From SZUA-36 sp964650905 (GTDB lineage Bacteria; Pseudomonadota; Gammaproteobacteria; Xanthomonadales; SZUA-36): a DNA stretch of 23,461 nt. Below the pieces are notes generated by a model. The model was not told the origin of the DNA. It ran no database searches and was given only the letters and a program-made list of their open reading frames with translations. The stretch is from the NCBI GenBank assembly GCA_964650905.1, contig CAZYVH010000042.1, positions 1 through 23,461 of the forward strand, written 5' to 3'. Positions 1-6,683 of this stretch are shown piece by piece. Both the position numbers and the translations under genes were made by a program. Within the stretch, counting starts at the first letter, position 1. Every line of letters begins with the position of its first letter.

Positions 1-453
1 CAGGACCAGGCGTGGACCCTGGCACGATATCTGCTCAAAGACGCGCAGGAAGCCGAGGACGCCACCCAGGAGGCCTTTGTAAAGCTCTGGCGCAACCAGG
101 ACAGGATTGACCCCCAACGGGTCAAACCATGGTTGATGAAGGTGACCCGTAATGGGTGCCTGGACCGTTTGCGGCGCAGACGCAAGCTGGTCGAATTACA
201 TGCAGAGCAGGCCGGGATCGATGACCGGGGACCGCTGCATGACGTGGCGATGAATGAATTGGGTGGTTGGCTGCGACACGCCATTGAAGACCTGGAAGAG
301 CCCTACAGGTCACTGGTGGTGCTACGCGATGTTAACCAGCACAGCTACCAGGACGTGGCCACAATGCTGGAACTGAGTCTGTCGCAGGTCAAGGTGTACC
401 TGCACAGGGCAAGAAAAGAGTTGCGCGGGCAACTGAGCGAGCTAAGACCATGA
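1..453 (+). CDS. ECF-type RNA polymerase sigma factor, 5' end cut off by the window
   Basis: The reading frame is open from the first base, so the start codon lies upstream and 150 C-terminal residues are visible. The visible N-terminus carries the end of sigma region 2: an acidic EAEDATQEAFVKLW stretch (about residues 17-30), then PWLMKVTRN as in region 2.4, which reads the -10 element. After a short linker, region 4 follows (about residues 97-146), with the helix-turn-helix SYQDVATMLELSLSQVKVYLHRAR that reads the -35 element. No extra C-terminal domain is present, so this is a compact ECF sigma. Its stop overlaps the start of the anti-sigma gene by ATGA, implying coupled translation and a regulator / anti-regulator pair. 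The ECF subgroup cannot be assigned from the visible part. Confidence 0.9.
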   Translation, partial: QDQAWTLARYLLKDAQEAEDATQEAFVKLWRNQDRIDPQRVKPWLMKVTRNGCLDRLRRRRKLVELHAEQAGIDDRGPLHDVAMNELGGWLRHAIEDLEEPYRSLVVLRDVNQHSYQDVATMLELSLSQVKVYLHRARKELRGQLSELRP

Positions 454-968
454 ACGACTATGACGACAAGTGGGAAAAACAGATCAACGCCTTGTTAGAT
501 GGCGAACTGGGTGAGGCCGATGCCAGGCAACTCAAAGCCGCTGCCGCTGATGACCGCATACTGGCGCTGGCCATTGTTGAGGCCTATCAATTACAACGCG
601 CAATGGATACGCTCCACATTGAAAAAGCACCCGCCGGTCTGAGCAAACGTCTGCGAGCAATACCACGGCAAGAGCGGTCTGCACCACGATCTGTATTTTT
701 CAGGCCACAGTGGGTTGTGGCGCTGGCCACAATCCCGCTGATCATTGTCAGCGTCAGCCTGATGCAACCCAAAACACCTTCCGCGCAGGAACTCGCCCAG
801 GCGCGTCATGATCTGGCGGTCGCTTTCACCTACCTGGACAAAGTCGGTCATTTCACGGCGCGGGAAATCAAATCGGAAGTCGGAGAAACATTAACGGACG
901 CGGTTGCCGGGTCCGTACTCAGAAATATCAAATCACAGTACCAATCCTCCAAGGAGAAAAAAGTATGA
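450..968 (+). CDS. Membrane-anchored anti-sigma factor
   Basis: This 172-residue protein begins with a short acidic cytoplasmic domain in which residues 10-30 (QINALLDGELGEADARQL) resemble the N-terminal helix of anti-sigma domains. A single hydrophobic segment at about 88-105 follows, then a helical periplasmic tail of about 65 residues. No HxxxCxxC zinc motif is visible, so it is not a classical ZAS anti-sigma. Function is inferred mainly from position: the ATG overlaps the sigma stop (ATGA), and its own stop overlaps the next start the same way. The expected role is to hold the sigma factor at the inner membrane until an envelope signal releases it. No close named family was recognised beyond general anti-sigma architecture. 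Confidence 0.75.
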   Translation: MNDYDDKWEKQINALLDGELGEADARQLKAAAADDRILALAIVEAYQLQRAMDTLHIEKAPAGLSKRLRAIPRQERSAPRSVFFRPQWVVALATIPLIIVSVSLMQPKTPSAQELAQARHDLAVAFTYLDKVGHFTAREIKSEVGETLTDAVAGSVLRNIKSQYQSSKEKKV

Positions 969-1513
969 AATGCCCATTATGGAAAATCTTGTTTACAGGT
1001 ATTTTTTGCACCTTGCTGTCCCTGTCGGCACCGGCCCAGGAAGACGAACTCAAAGACCTCCCCGGTTATGTGAATTTTGGCGACCTGTCGTCCGCTTACG
1101 GTGAGCCAAAAATCTCCATCAACATTGGTGGAACACTCCTCCAGTTTGTCGGCCTGATGAGTGAAGACAGCAACCCGGAGACTGCTGATATGTTGTCCAA
1201 GTTAATGGGCGTGCGGGTATTTGGTTATGACGCCGGTGATGACACTACCGTAGCCAAAAAGAAATTTGCCGAAGTAAAGGGTAATTTGAAATCTAAAGGT
1301 TGGGAGCCCGTTGTGCAGGTCAACGAGGATGACGAGCAGGTTCTTATCTACATGAAGCTCAATGGCAAGGTTATGGATGGCATGACAGTCATGACCGTGG
1401 ATAATGAGGACATCATGTTTATCAACATCATCGGTCAGCTTGACCCGAAAGAGTTGGGCAAGGTCATGAAAGGACTGGATGTGGATATCGACGGCAAGCT
1501 GGAACTGGAATAA
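965..1513 (+). CDS. Secreted DUF4252-family protein
   Basis: This 182-residue protein has a clear Sec signal peptide: basic start, hydrophobic residues 8-21 and a likely signal peptidase I site after APA at residue 24. The mature part resembles DUF4252: an N-terminal segment ending in SINIGGTLLQFV, a central strand with GVRVFGYDAG, and a C-terminal half ending in IIGQLDPKELGKVM, where the family has its conserved 'I.G.i....i..i' strand. An AAGGAG ribosome-binding site lies 8 bases before the ATG, and the start overlaps the anti-sigma stop. The biochemical function of DUF4252 is not known. Its position as third gene of a sigma / anti-sigma operon suggests an envelope target or signal modulator, but that is inference. 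Confidence 0.75.
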   Translation: MKCPLWKILFTGIFCTLLSLSAPAQEDELKDLPGYVNFGDLSSAYGEPKISINIGGTLLQFVGLMSEDSNPETADMLSKLMGVRVFGYDAGDDTTVAKKKFAEVKGNLKSKGWEPVVQVNEDDEQVLIYMKLNGKVMDGMTVMTVDNEDIMFINIIGQLDPKELGKVMKGLDVDIDGKLELE

Positions 1514-1650
1514 AAATGCCGGAACGCAATGGCACGGCCTTTATTATGGCCACCCAGGGGCGGTGAATAGCGGAACCCGGGATCTACACCCGTGTACCGG
1601 AATCCAATTGCTTGTTATGATCCATCTGAGCCCACAACCGGATAAACCCG

Positions 1651-2073
1651 ATGCGTTTTGTTCTTTGCATACTGATGCTCGCTGCTTGCACAGGCTGTAC
1701 CGCTGGTGGACCGGGTGTTGAAATAGGTGACAAACATTTCAGCGTGGAAATAGCCGATAGCCGGGAAGAGCAGACCCTTGGCCTGATGTACCGTGACAGC
1801 ATGCCGGCTGATCATGGCATGTTGTTCATATTCCAGGACGAGGCACCACGAAGTTTCTGGATGAAAAATACACGTATTGCGCTGGACATCCTGTATTTTG
1901 ACCAGCAGTTGAAACTGGTCAGTGCATCTCTGGCGACCCCGCCGTGTCGGGTCAGGCGTTGCCCCATCTACCCCAGCGGGGTGCCGGCGATGTATGTACT
2001 CGAACTCAATGCCGGGACAGCAGCAAAACTGGGGATCGAGCCGGGGGCGTATTTACAGGTTGATCTCGATTGA
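1651..2073 (+). CDS. DUF192-family lipoprotein
   Basis: The 140-residue product starts with a short hydrophobic stretch ending in the lipobox LAAC (Cys13), so it is probably a lipoprotein. Residues about 28-138 form a DUF192 domain with the recognisable elements EQTLGLMYRDSMPADHGMLF, SFWMKNTRIALDILYFD and a C-terminal AMYVLELNAG-AAKLGI segment. DUF192 proteins are small beta-barrel proteins of unknown catalytic role, usually exported. The gene is preceded by a 137-base gap after the DUF4252 gene and by only a weak ribosome-binding site. Its stop codon overlaps the TTG start of the phosphoesterase gene, so the two are probably translated together. No functional link between DUF192 and phosphoesterases is known to me. 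Confidence 0.85.
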   Translation: MRFVLCILMLAACTGCTAGGPGVEIGDKHFSVEIADSREEQTLGLMYRDSMPADHGMLFIFQDEAPRSFWMKNTRIALDILYFDQQLKLVSASLATPPCRVRRCPIYPSGVPAMYVLELNAGTAAKLGIEPGAYLQVDLD

Positions 2074-2810
2074 GCTTCGTTTTGAGGATTCTGCACGTTA
2101 GCGACTGTCATCTCCCCGGGGACCCGGCACAGGGCTACCGGCGTGCGGACGCCCACAAAAACCTGCAGGATATTTTGCAAAAAGGCAGGGCCTTCTCACC
2201 CGATCTGTTGTTGGCGACCGGTGACCTCAGCGAAGATGCCAGTCAGGCTTCTTACCTGGCGCTACAGAGGTATTTCAAATGCATTGATGCGCCGGTACTG
2301 GCGCTACCGGGGAACCACGATGATGCGGGTTTGCTGGCCACCACTTTTCCCGGTAGTCCAGTCGATGATCTGGCGGTTTCAGAGTACGGTGGCTGGCAGA
2401 TCATCTGTTTGAATTCTTGTCTGCCCGGTCGGCCGGACGGGCGTTTGAGCTGCGCAACCCTGGCCCGATTGGAGCAGGTGCTGAGAGTTGCTACCGGGCA
2501 ACCCAGGATTATCGCCCTGCACCATCAACCGATTGCGATTGGCAGCCAATGGATAGACCGCTACCCGTTGCGGGAGCCTGAAGCTTTTTTGAAGTTGATC
2601 GACTGCTGCGCGGATGTCAAAGCGGTGGTCTGGGGTCATGTCCACCAGGCATTTTCAACAAACCGACACGGCACGACCCTGCTCGCTGGACCCTCGAGTG
2701 TCATCAATAGCCTGCCCGGCGCTCAGGCTTTTACACCCGACCCGTCCGGCCCGGCCTGCCGGTGGCTGGAGTTGCAACAAGGGGGTGCTGTTTGTAGTGG
2801 TGTTCTATAG
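2070..2810 (+). CDS. cpdA: CpdA-like metallophosphoesterase (probable 3',5'-cyclic AMP phosphodiesterase)
   Basis: The 246-residue protein has all the metal-binding motifs of class III cyclic nucleotide phosphodiesterases in order: D12-x-H14, G51-D52, G81-N-H-D84, H151-H152 and G189-H-V-H192. These coordinate a dinuclear metal centre that hydrolyses cAMP to AMP in E. coli CpdA (Icc). The length is slightly under that of E. coli CpdA (275). The frame has no ATG before the first motif, so the start is TTG at 2070, overlapping the previous stop as TTGA; a second TTG at 2082 is also possible. Related phosphoesterases act on other phosphodiesters, so the cAMP substrate is a family-level inference. 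The next 118 bases up to the convergent yghU gene hold no recognisable gene. Confidence 0.8.
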   Translation: MSFVLRILHVSDCHLPGDPAQGYRRADAHKNLQDILQKGRAFSPDLLLATGDLSEDASQASYLALQRYFKCIDAPVLALPGNHDDAGLLATTFPGSPVDDLAVSEYGGWQIICLNSCLPGRPDGRLSCATLARLEQVLRVATGQPRIIALHHQPIAIGSQWIDRYPLREPEAFLKLIDCCADVKAVVWGHVHQAFSTNRHGTTLLAGPSSVINSLPGAQAFTPDPSGPACRWLELQQGGAVCSGVL

Positions 2811-2928
2811 AAGAATGTTAAAAAGATAAGCTTTATCCATGATGACCCGGTGTGGTGAAATATGCAGCTCAGGTTCCGGGCTTTTCTGCAATATCAGGTT
2901 TCACCCTGGTGATCATCCTTCTGGCTCT

Positions 2929-3768
2929 TCAGAAGTCGTCAGTACCATGACGCTCGGGCAAACGTGTTTCTTCAGGGCCCCATGTACGGTTGACGCGACA
3001 CCCACGTTGAACGGCAGGCCGCTCATCTATTTCCGTCGCCCACCTAATCACGTTCTCGTAGGTGGCAACACCCAGGAATATTTCTGAATCATAGGGATTG
3101 TGCAGGACGAGGTTACCATACCAGGCGTAGTTCGCCATGTCGGCGATATTGTACTCATCCCCACACAGGTAATGACGGGTTGAGAGATTCCTGTCCAGCA
3201 CGTCGAGCTGACGCTTGACTTCCATCGCATAGCGATCAATTGGGTACTTGTATTTTTCCGGTGCGTAGGCATAGAAATGGCCGAAGCCTCCACCGAGATA
3301 CGGCGCACTGCCTATTTGCCAGAATAACCATGACAAACATTCTGCCCGCGCAGACAGGTCCTCAGGAAAAAAAGCCTGGTACTTTTCCGCCAGGTACAAA
3401 AGGATTGCACCGGATTCGAATATGCGGGTCGCCGGAGAGGTGCTCCGGTCGAGCAGGGCGGGTATCTTGGAGTTGGGGTTGATCCCCACAAAGTCGCTGC
3501 CAAACTGTTCGCCATCGGTGATACTGATCGGGTAGGCATCGTATTCAGCTTCATTAATGCCCATCGCAAGTAGTTCTTCAAGCATCACAGTGACCTTCAC
3601 ACCGTTGGGCGTCGCCAGTGAATAAAGCTGGAGGGGATGCTTGCCAACAGCTAATGCCTGCTTGTGTGTCGCACCGGCCACTGGCCGGTTTATCTTGCTA
3701 AATTTACCGCCGTTCTCCGCGTCCCATTTCCAGACTTCAGGTGGCGTATATGTAGACCTGTCGCTCAT
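2929..3768 (-). CDS. yghU: Glutathione S-transferase, YghU / Nu class disulfide-bond oxidoreductase
   Basis: The 279-residue protein matches the E. coli YghU layout closely: a long N-terminal arm with INRPVAG (Asn27), the thioredoxin-fold active-site loop SLATPNGVKV (Thr53, Asn55), the glutathione-binding NPNSKIPAL and FESGAILLYLAEKY elements, and a helical domain with FGHFYAYAPEKY, YNIADMA and ERPAVQRG. YghU-class enzymes bind two glutathiones or GSSG and have disulfide-bond reductase and peroxidase activity in the cytoplasm. The C-terminus is about nine residues shorter than the E. coli protein, a trivial difference. The gene is convergent with the phosphoesterase gene. It shares strand with pspC and the rubredoxin gene but is separated from them by 155 bases, so it probably has its own promoter. 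Confidence 0.93.
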   Translation of the reverse strand: MSDRSTYTPPEVWKWDAENGGKFSKINRPVAGATHKQALAVGKHPLQLYSLATPNGVKVTVMLEELLAMGINEAEYDAYPISITDGEQFGSDFVGINPNSKIPALLDRSTSPATRIFESGAILLYLAEKYQAFFPEDLSARAECLSWLFWQIGSAPYLGGGFGHFYAYAPEKYKYPIDRYAMEVKRQLDVLDRNLSTRHYLCGDEYNIADMANYAWYGNLVLHNPYDSEIFLGVATYENVIRWATEIDERPAVQRGCRVNRTWGPEETRLPERHGTDDF

Positions 3769-3887
3769 GATAAATTTAGTCGTGTGGTGAAAAGATCAGT
3801 ACAAGTATAACGATGTGAGATAACGAATGGATGTGAAAAACAACAATCTTTGCTGACCAATACGGGCCAGGACGACCAAAAAGTAAT

Positions 3888-3910
3888 CGGGAAATCCGGG
3901 GCATTTCCGG
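3888..3910 (-). terminator. Weak candidate terminator downstream of the pspC gene
   Basis: On the minus strand, GGAAAT (3908-3903) can pair with ATTTCC (3895-3890) across a seven-base GC-rich loop. A run of five T appears about ten bases further on. The stem is short and the T run is displaced, so this is only a possible intrinsic terminator for the rubredoxin-pspC unit. The remainder of 3769-3923 shows no gene. Confidence 0.25.
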
Positions 3911-3923
3911 TAAATTTCAGAAA

Positions 3924-4118
3924 TCAGCTTTCAGGCAACAACAACCACAAAATGATGTAGACCAGGATGCCGGGGAACGCGGCCGAGATAATCGACACCA
4001 GAACGTAAACGATGCGGGTACCATTGACCGACCAGCCGAAGTGTCTCGCCAGTCCGGCACAGACACCACCAAGCATGGCGTTACGTCGGTCGCGCGTGAT
4101 TCCCGTGCTGTCTGTCAT
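3924..4118 (-). CDS. Small PspC-domain inner-membrane protein
   Basis: The 64-residue protein is almost entirely a PspC domain: the N-terminal RDRRNAMLGGVCAGLARHFG motif (residues 9-28), then WSVNGTRIVYVLVSI and a hydrophobic segment of about 25 residues ending in LLLPES. PspC proteins sit in the inner membrane and in enterobacteria take part in the phage-shock response. Short stand-alone versions like this are common and of unknown role, and no pspA, pspB or pspF is nearby. A GGGGAG ribosome-binding site lies 6 bases before the ATG. The gene begins 20 bases after the rubredoxin stop, suggesting co-transcription with it. Confidence 0.88.
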   Translation of the reverse strand: MTDSTGITRDRRNAMLGGVCAGLARHFGWSVNGTRIVYVLVSIISAAFPGILVYIILWLLLPES

Positions 4119-4138
4119 GTCGTTCTCCCCGTCAGTTA

Positions 4139-4318
4139 TTACAGCTCTATCATTTCAAAATCTTCTTTGCCTGCACCGCAATCCGGACAGACCCAGAACT
4201 CGGGTACGTCCTGCCAACGGGTGCCGGGCGCGAGTCCCTCTTCAGGACAACCCTTTTCCTCTTCATACACCCATCCGCAGATGATACACATCCAGATCTT
4301 GTAACCGTTTTCACCCAC
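4139..4318 (-). CDS. Rubredoxin (59 residues, GTG start)
   Basis: In this frame the minus strand encodes a complete rubredoxin with the two iron-binding knuckles C11-I-I-C14-G and C44-P-D-C47-G. The aromatic and turn residues typical of the family are also present: W9, Y18, the GLAPGT turn and F41-W42-V43. It carries one single Fe(SCys)4 centre and should act as a soluble cytoplasmic electron carrier. An in-frame TGA lies just upstream. The best start is GTG at 4318, with GGAG six bases before it; an ATG at residue 10 would remove the residues just before the first knuckle. An extra Cys24 is present. The gene is divergent from hemL and probably co-transcribed with pspC. The redox partner is not evident from the window. 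Confidence 0.9.
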   Translation of the reverse strand: MGENGYKIWMCIICGWVYEEEKGCPEEGLAPGTRWQDVPEFWVCPDCGAGKEDFEMIEL

Positions 4319-4336
4319 ACCAAATACTCCATATCA

Positions 4337-4342
4337 ATTATA
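4337..4342 (-). promoter_or_regulatory. Candidate -10 box for the rubredoxin-pspC unit
   Basis: The minus strand has a perfect TATAAT here. No good -35 hexamer is found 16-18 bases upstream; CGGTGA is the best and is poor. The predicted transcript start would fall at about 4330, leaving a leader of only about 12 bases that begins at the GGAG ribosome-binding site. It is therefore plausible but unproven. Confidence 0.3.
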
Positions 4343-4443
4343 GCGCTTAATGCGATGTTCACCGTCATAATCACACAGCAAACGCGTAATGAAGCTATAT
4401 ACGGGTTAAAATTGTATTTTTAAATGGTGGAAGTAAGAGAAAC

Positions 4444-5733
4444 ATGACCAGCAGTAAAGAATTGATAGAGCGCGCACGGCGACACATTCCCGGTGGTGTG
4501 AATTCACCCGTGCGCGCGTTTAACGGTGTGGGTGGCGACCCGGTGTTTTTCGACCACGCTGAGGGTGCCTGTCTGTACGATGTTGCCGGACGATCCTATA
4601 TCGACTATGTCGGTTCCTGGGGCCCGATGATTGCCGGGCACGCCAACCCGGCGGTTATCAGCGCGGTGCACGCCGCTGTCGACAAGGGTCTGAGTTTTGG
4701 AGCACCATCAACGGCCGAAGTCACCATGGCCGAACGTCTGTGTGAACTGGTGGATTCCATGGACATGGTGCGTATGGTCAATTCAGGCACCGAGGCCACA
4801 ATGAGTGCGGTCCGCGTGGCGCGGGCTGCAACCGGTCGCGACCGCATACTCAAGTTTGAAGGTTGTTATCACGGTCATGCGGATGCCTTCCTGGTCAAGG
4901 CTGGTAGCGGAGCCCTGACCCTCGGGGTACCGACCTCCCCCGGCGTGCCGATGGCCTACGCGGATCTGACCCTGACGCTGCCCTACAATGACCTCGCGGC
5001 CGTTGAGGACTGTCTGCATCGCCAGGGTGATGAAATTGCTTGTGTGATTGTCGAACCGGTGGCCGGTAACATGAACTGTGTTCCGCCACTCGATGGTTAT
5101 CTCAAGGGCTTGCGCGAAGTGTGTGACCGGCATGGCGTGTTGTTAATTTTCGATGAGGTGATGACGGGCTTCCGTGTGGCGTTGGGTGGTGCACAATCCC
5201 TGTGCGGCGTCACGCCGGATCTTTCCACCTTTGGCAAGGTTATCGGTGGCGGTATGCCAGTGGGTGCATTTGGTGGCAAACGCGAATACATGGAACTGGT
5301 CGCACCGGCGGGGCCGGTGTACCAGGCCGGAACTTTGTCGGGAAACCCGGTGGCCATGGCAGCGGGCTTGGCAACGCTTGAACAAATCTGTAGTGCGGGT
5401 TTTTACGAAGGGCTCAATGCAAAAACCAGGCTGCTGACCGAGGGGCTGCAGACCGAAGCCGATTTCGCTGGTATACCGTTTACGACGACACGAGCCGGAG
5501 GTATGTTCGGCCTGTTTTTCAGTACCGCAAAAAAGATCGTCAACTTCACCGAGGCGGGTGCAGTCGATGTCGAGTGTTTCAGGCGTTTTTATCACATCAT
5601 GCTGGACGGTGGGGTCTACCTGGCGCCATCCGCCTACGAGGCAGGCTTCATCAGCTCAGCACACACCGAGGAGCACATTACCGCGACATTGAGTGCAGCG
5701 CGGGAGGCGTTTCAGGCCTGCACCTCGGGATAA
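4444..5733 (+). CDS. hemL: Glutamate-1-semialdehyde 2,1-aminomutase
   Basis: This PLP-dependent enzyme converts glutamate-1-semialdehyde to 5-aminolevulinate, the C5-pathway entry to heme and other tetrapyrroles. The 429-residue protein has the standard length and motifs: N-terminal RRHIPGGVNSPVRAF, the NSGTEATMSAVRVAR loop (113-127), CYHGHADAFL, the FDEVMTGFR strand (236-244) and the STFGKVIGGGMPVGAFGG loop with the PLP Schiff-base lysine K265. The C-terminal YLAPSAYEAGFISSAHT motif is intact. It begins 125 bases from the divergent rubredoxin start and ends 13 bases before the stop of the convergent dehydrogenase gene. The ribosome-binding site (AAGAG) is moderate. Confidence 0.98.
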   Translation: MTSSKELIERARRHIPGGVNSPVRAFNGVGGDPVFFDHAEGACLYDVAGRSYIDYVGSWGPMIAGHANPAVISAVHAAVDKGLSFGAPSTAEVTMAERLCELVDSMDMVRMVNSGTEATMSAVRVARAATGRDRILKFEGCYHGHADAFLVKAGSGALTLGVPTSPGVPMAYADLTLTLPYNDLAAVEDCLHRQGDEIACVIVEPVAGNMNCVPPLDGYLKGLREVCDRHGVLLIFDEVMTGFRVALGGAQSLCGVTPDLSTFGKVIGGGMPVGAFGGKREYMELVAPAGPVYQAGTLSGNPVAMAAGLATLEQICSAGFYEGLNAKTRLLTEGLQTEADFAGIPFTTTRAGGMFGLFFSTAKKIVNFTEAGAVDVECFRRFYHIMLDGGVYLAPSAYEAGFISSAHTEEHITATLSAAREAFQACTSG

Positions 5734-5746
5734 CAACGTAAATATC

Positions 5747-6571
5747 TCAGGGGTCGAGATAAAGGTCCTTCATCAGGGGCGCGCCGGGTTTCACCGCATA
5801 ATGATCGAAATTGTTGATGCCGGTGGCGCGTAGAACATCCTCGTCGAGGAAGAACCTGCCGGTTGCCAGCTTGCTGTCCTGGCACACGATGGCGTACGCG
5901 GCATCTGCCACGATTTCAGGCTTGCGGCAATTTTCCGGTTTGACGCGACCCCCCAGCATGTTGATGGCGGCAGTGGCGATTACGGTGCGTGGCCACAGTG
6001 CATTGACCGCGATACCGAGACTGCCAAATTCCTCCGCCATACCCAGCACACACATACTCATGCCATATTTGGACAGCGTATAGGCAACATGATTTTTGAA
6101 CCAGACCGGGTTGAGGTTGAGTGGTGGTGACAGGTTCAGTATGTGGGGGTTTTTTGCCTCACCCAGGTAAGCTGCCGCAGCCCTGGAACAGGCATAGGTA
6201 CCACGCACATTGACCGCATGCATCAGGTCAAATCTCCGCATTGGCAAGTGACGGGTATCCTCAAGAGTTATGGCGCTGGCGTTGTTGATAAGGATGTCAA
6301 GACCGCCAAAATGCTCCGCTGCCAGTTGCATGGCTGCATCGATGGCGTGTACATCACTTACGTCAAGTTTGAGTGGCAGAGCGCGACCACCGGCGTTCTC
6401 GATTTCCTCGGCCGCTGTATAAATGGTGCCGGGCAATTTGGGGTGAGCTTTGACGGTCTTTGCAGCGATGATGATATTGGCGCCATCACGGGCAGCCCGC
6501 AAAGCGATTGCTTTACCAATGCCGCGCGAACCGCCGGTGATAAAAACTGTCTTGTCTTGCAGTGTTTGCAT
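5747..6571 (-). CDS. Short-chain dehydrogenase/reductase, HSDL2-like
   Basis: The 274-residue Rossmann-fold protein has the NAD(P)-binding TGGSRGIG (12-19), the N96-N97-A98-S99 structural motif and the catalytic S148, Y164 and K168. Long stretches such as AAKTVKAHPKLPGTIYTAAE and SPPLNLNPVWFK identify the subgroup related to eukaryotic hydroxysteroid dehydrogenase-like 2 (HSDL2). The SCP2 lipid-binding domain that animal HSDL2 carries at its C-terminus is absent, as in most bacterial members. Ala37-Lys38-Thr39 after the second strand, with a nearby basic residue, may favour NADP, but this is weak evidence. The substrate is unknown; a fatty-acyl or steroid-like hydroxy/keto compound is an inference. 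AAGGAG lies 9 bases before the ATG. The gene is monocistronic and convergent with hemL. Confidence 0.88.
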   Translation of the reverse strand: MQTLQDKTVFITGGSRGIGKAIALRAARDGANIIIAAKTVKAHPKLPGTIYTAAEEIENAGGRALPLKLDVSDVHAIDAAMQLAAEHFGGLDILINNASAITLEDTRHLPMRRFDLMHAVNVRGTYACSRAAAAYLGEAKNPHILNLSPPLNLNPVWFKNHVAYTLSKYGMSMCVLGMAEEFGSLGIAVNALWPRTVIATAAINMLGGRVKPENCRKPEIVADAAYAIVCQDSKLATGRFFLDEDVLRATGINNFDHYAVKPGAPLMKDLYLDP

Positions 6572-6683
6572 GTGGCCACTCTCCTTGGGTTGGCATCAAC
6601 CTCCAGGTTTGACAGGAAGATGTCATACCTTTGCCGTATTATAGCCTTGCATTAGTCAATGAAACGGGAAATGACCGGGGGCC

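Noticed and set aside
5143..5595. 150-codon open frame opposite hemL
   Set aside because: It lies entirely inside the well-supported hemL gene and has no recognisable domain.
6608..6637. TTGACA and TATTAT as a promoter for the DedA-PAP2-LssY gene
   Set aside because: The spacing of about 22 bases is too long for a sigma-70 promoter and no better pair was found.
6143..6655. 170-codon open frame opposite the short-chain dehydrogenase
   Set aside because: The dehydrogenase frame has complete catalytic motifs; the opposite frame has none.
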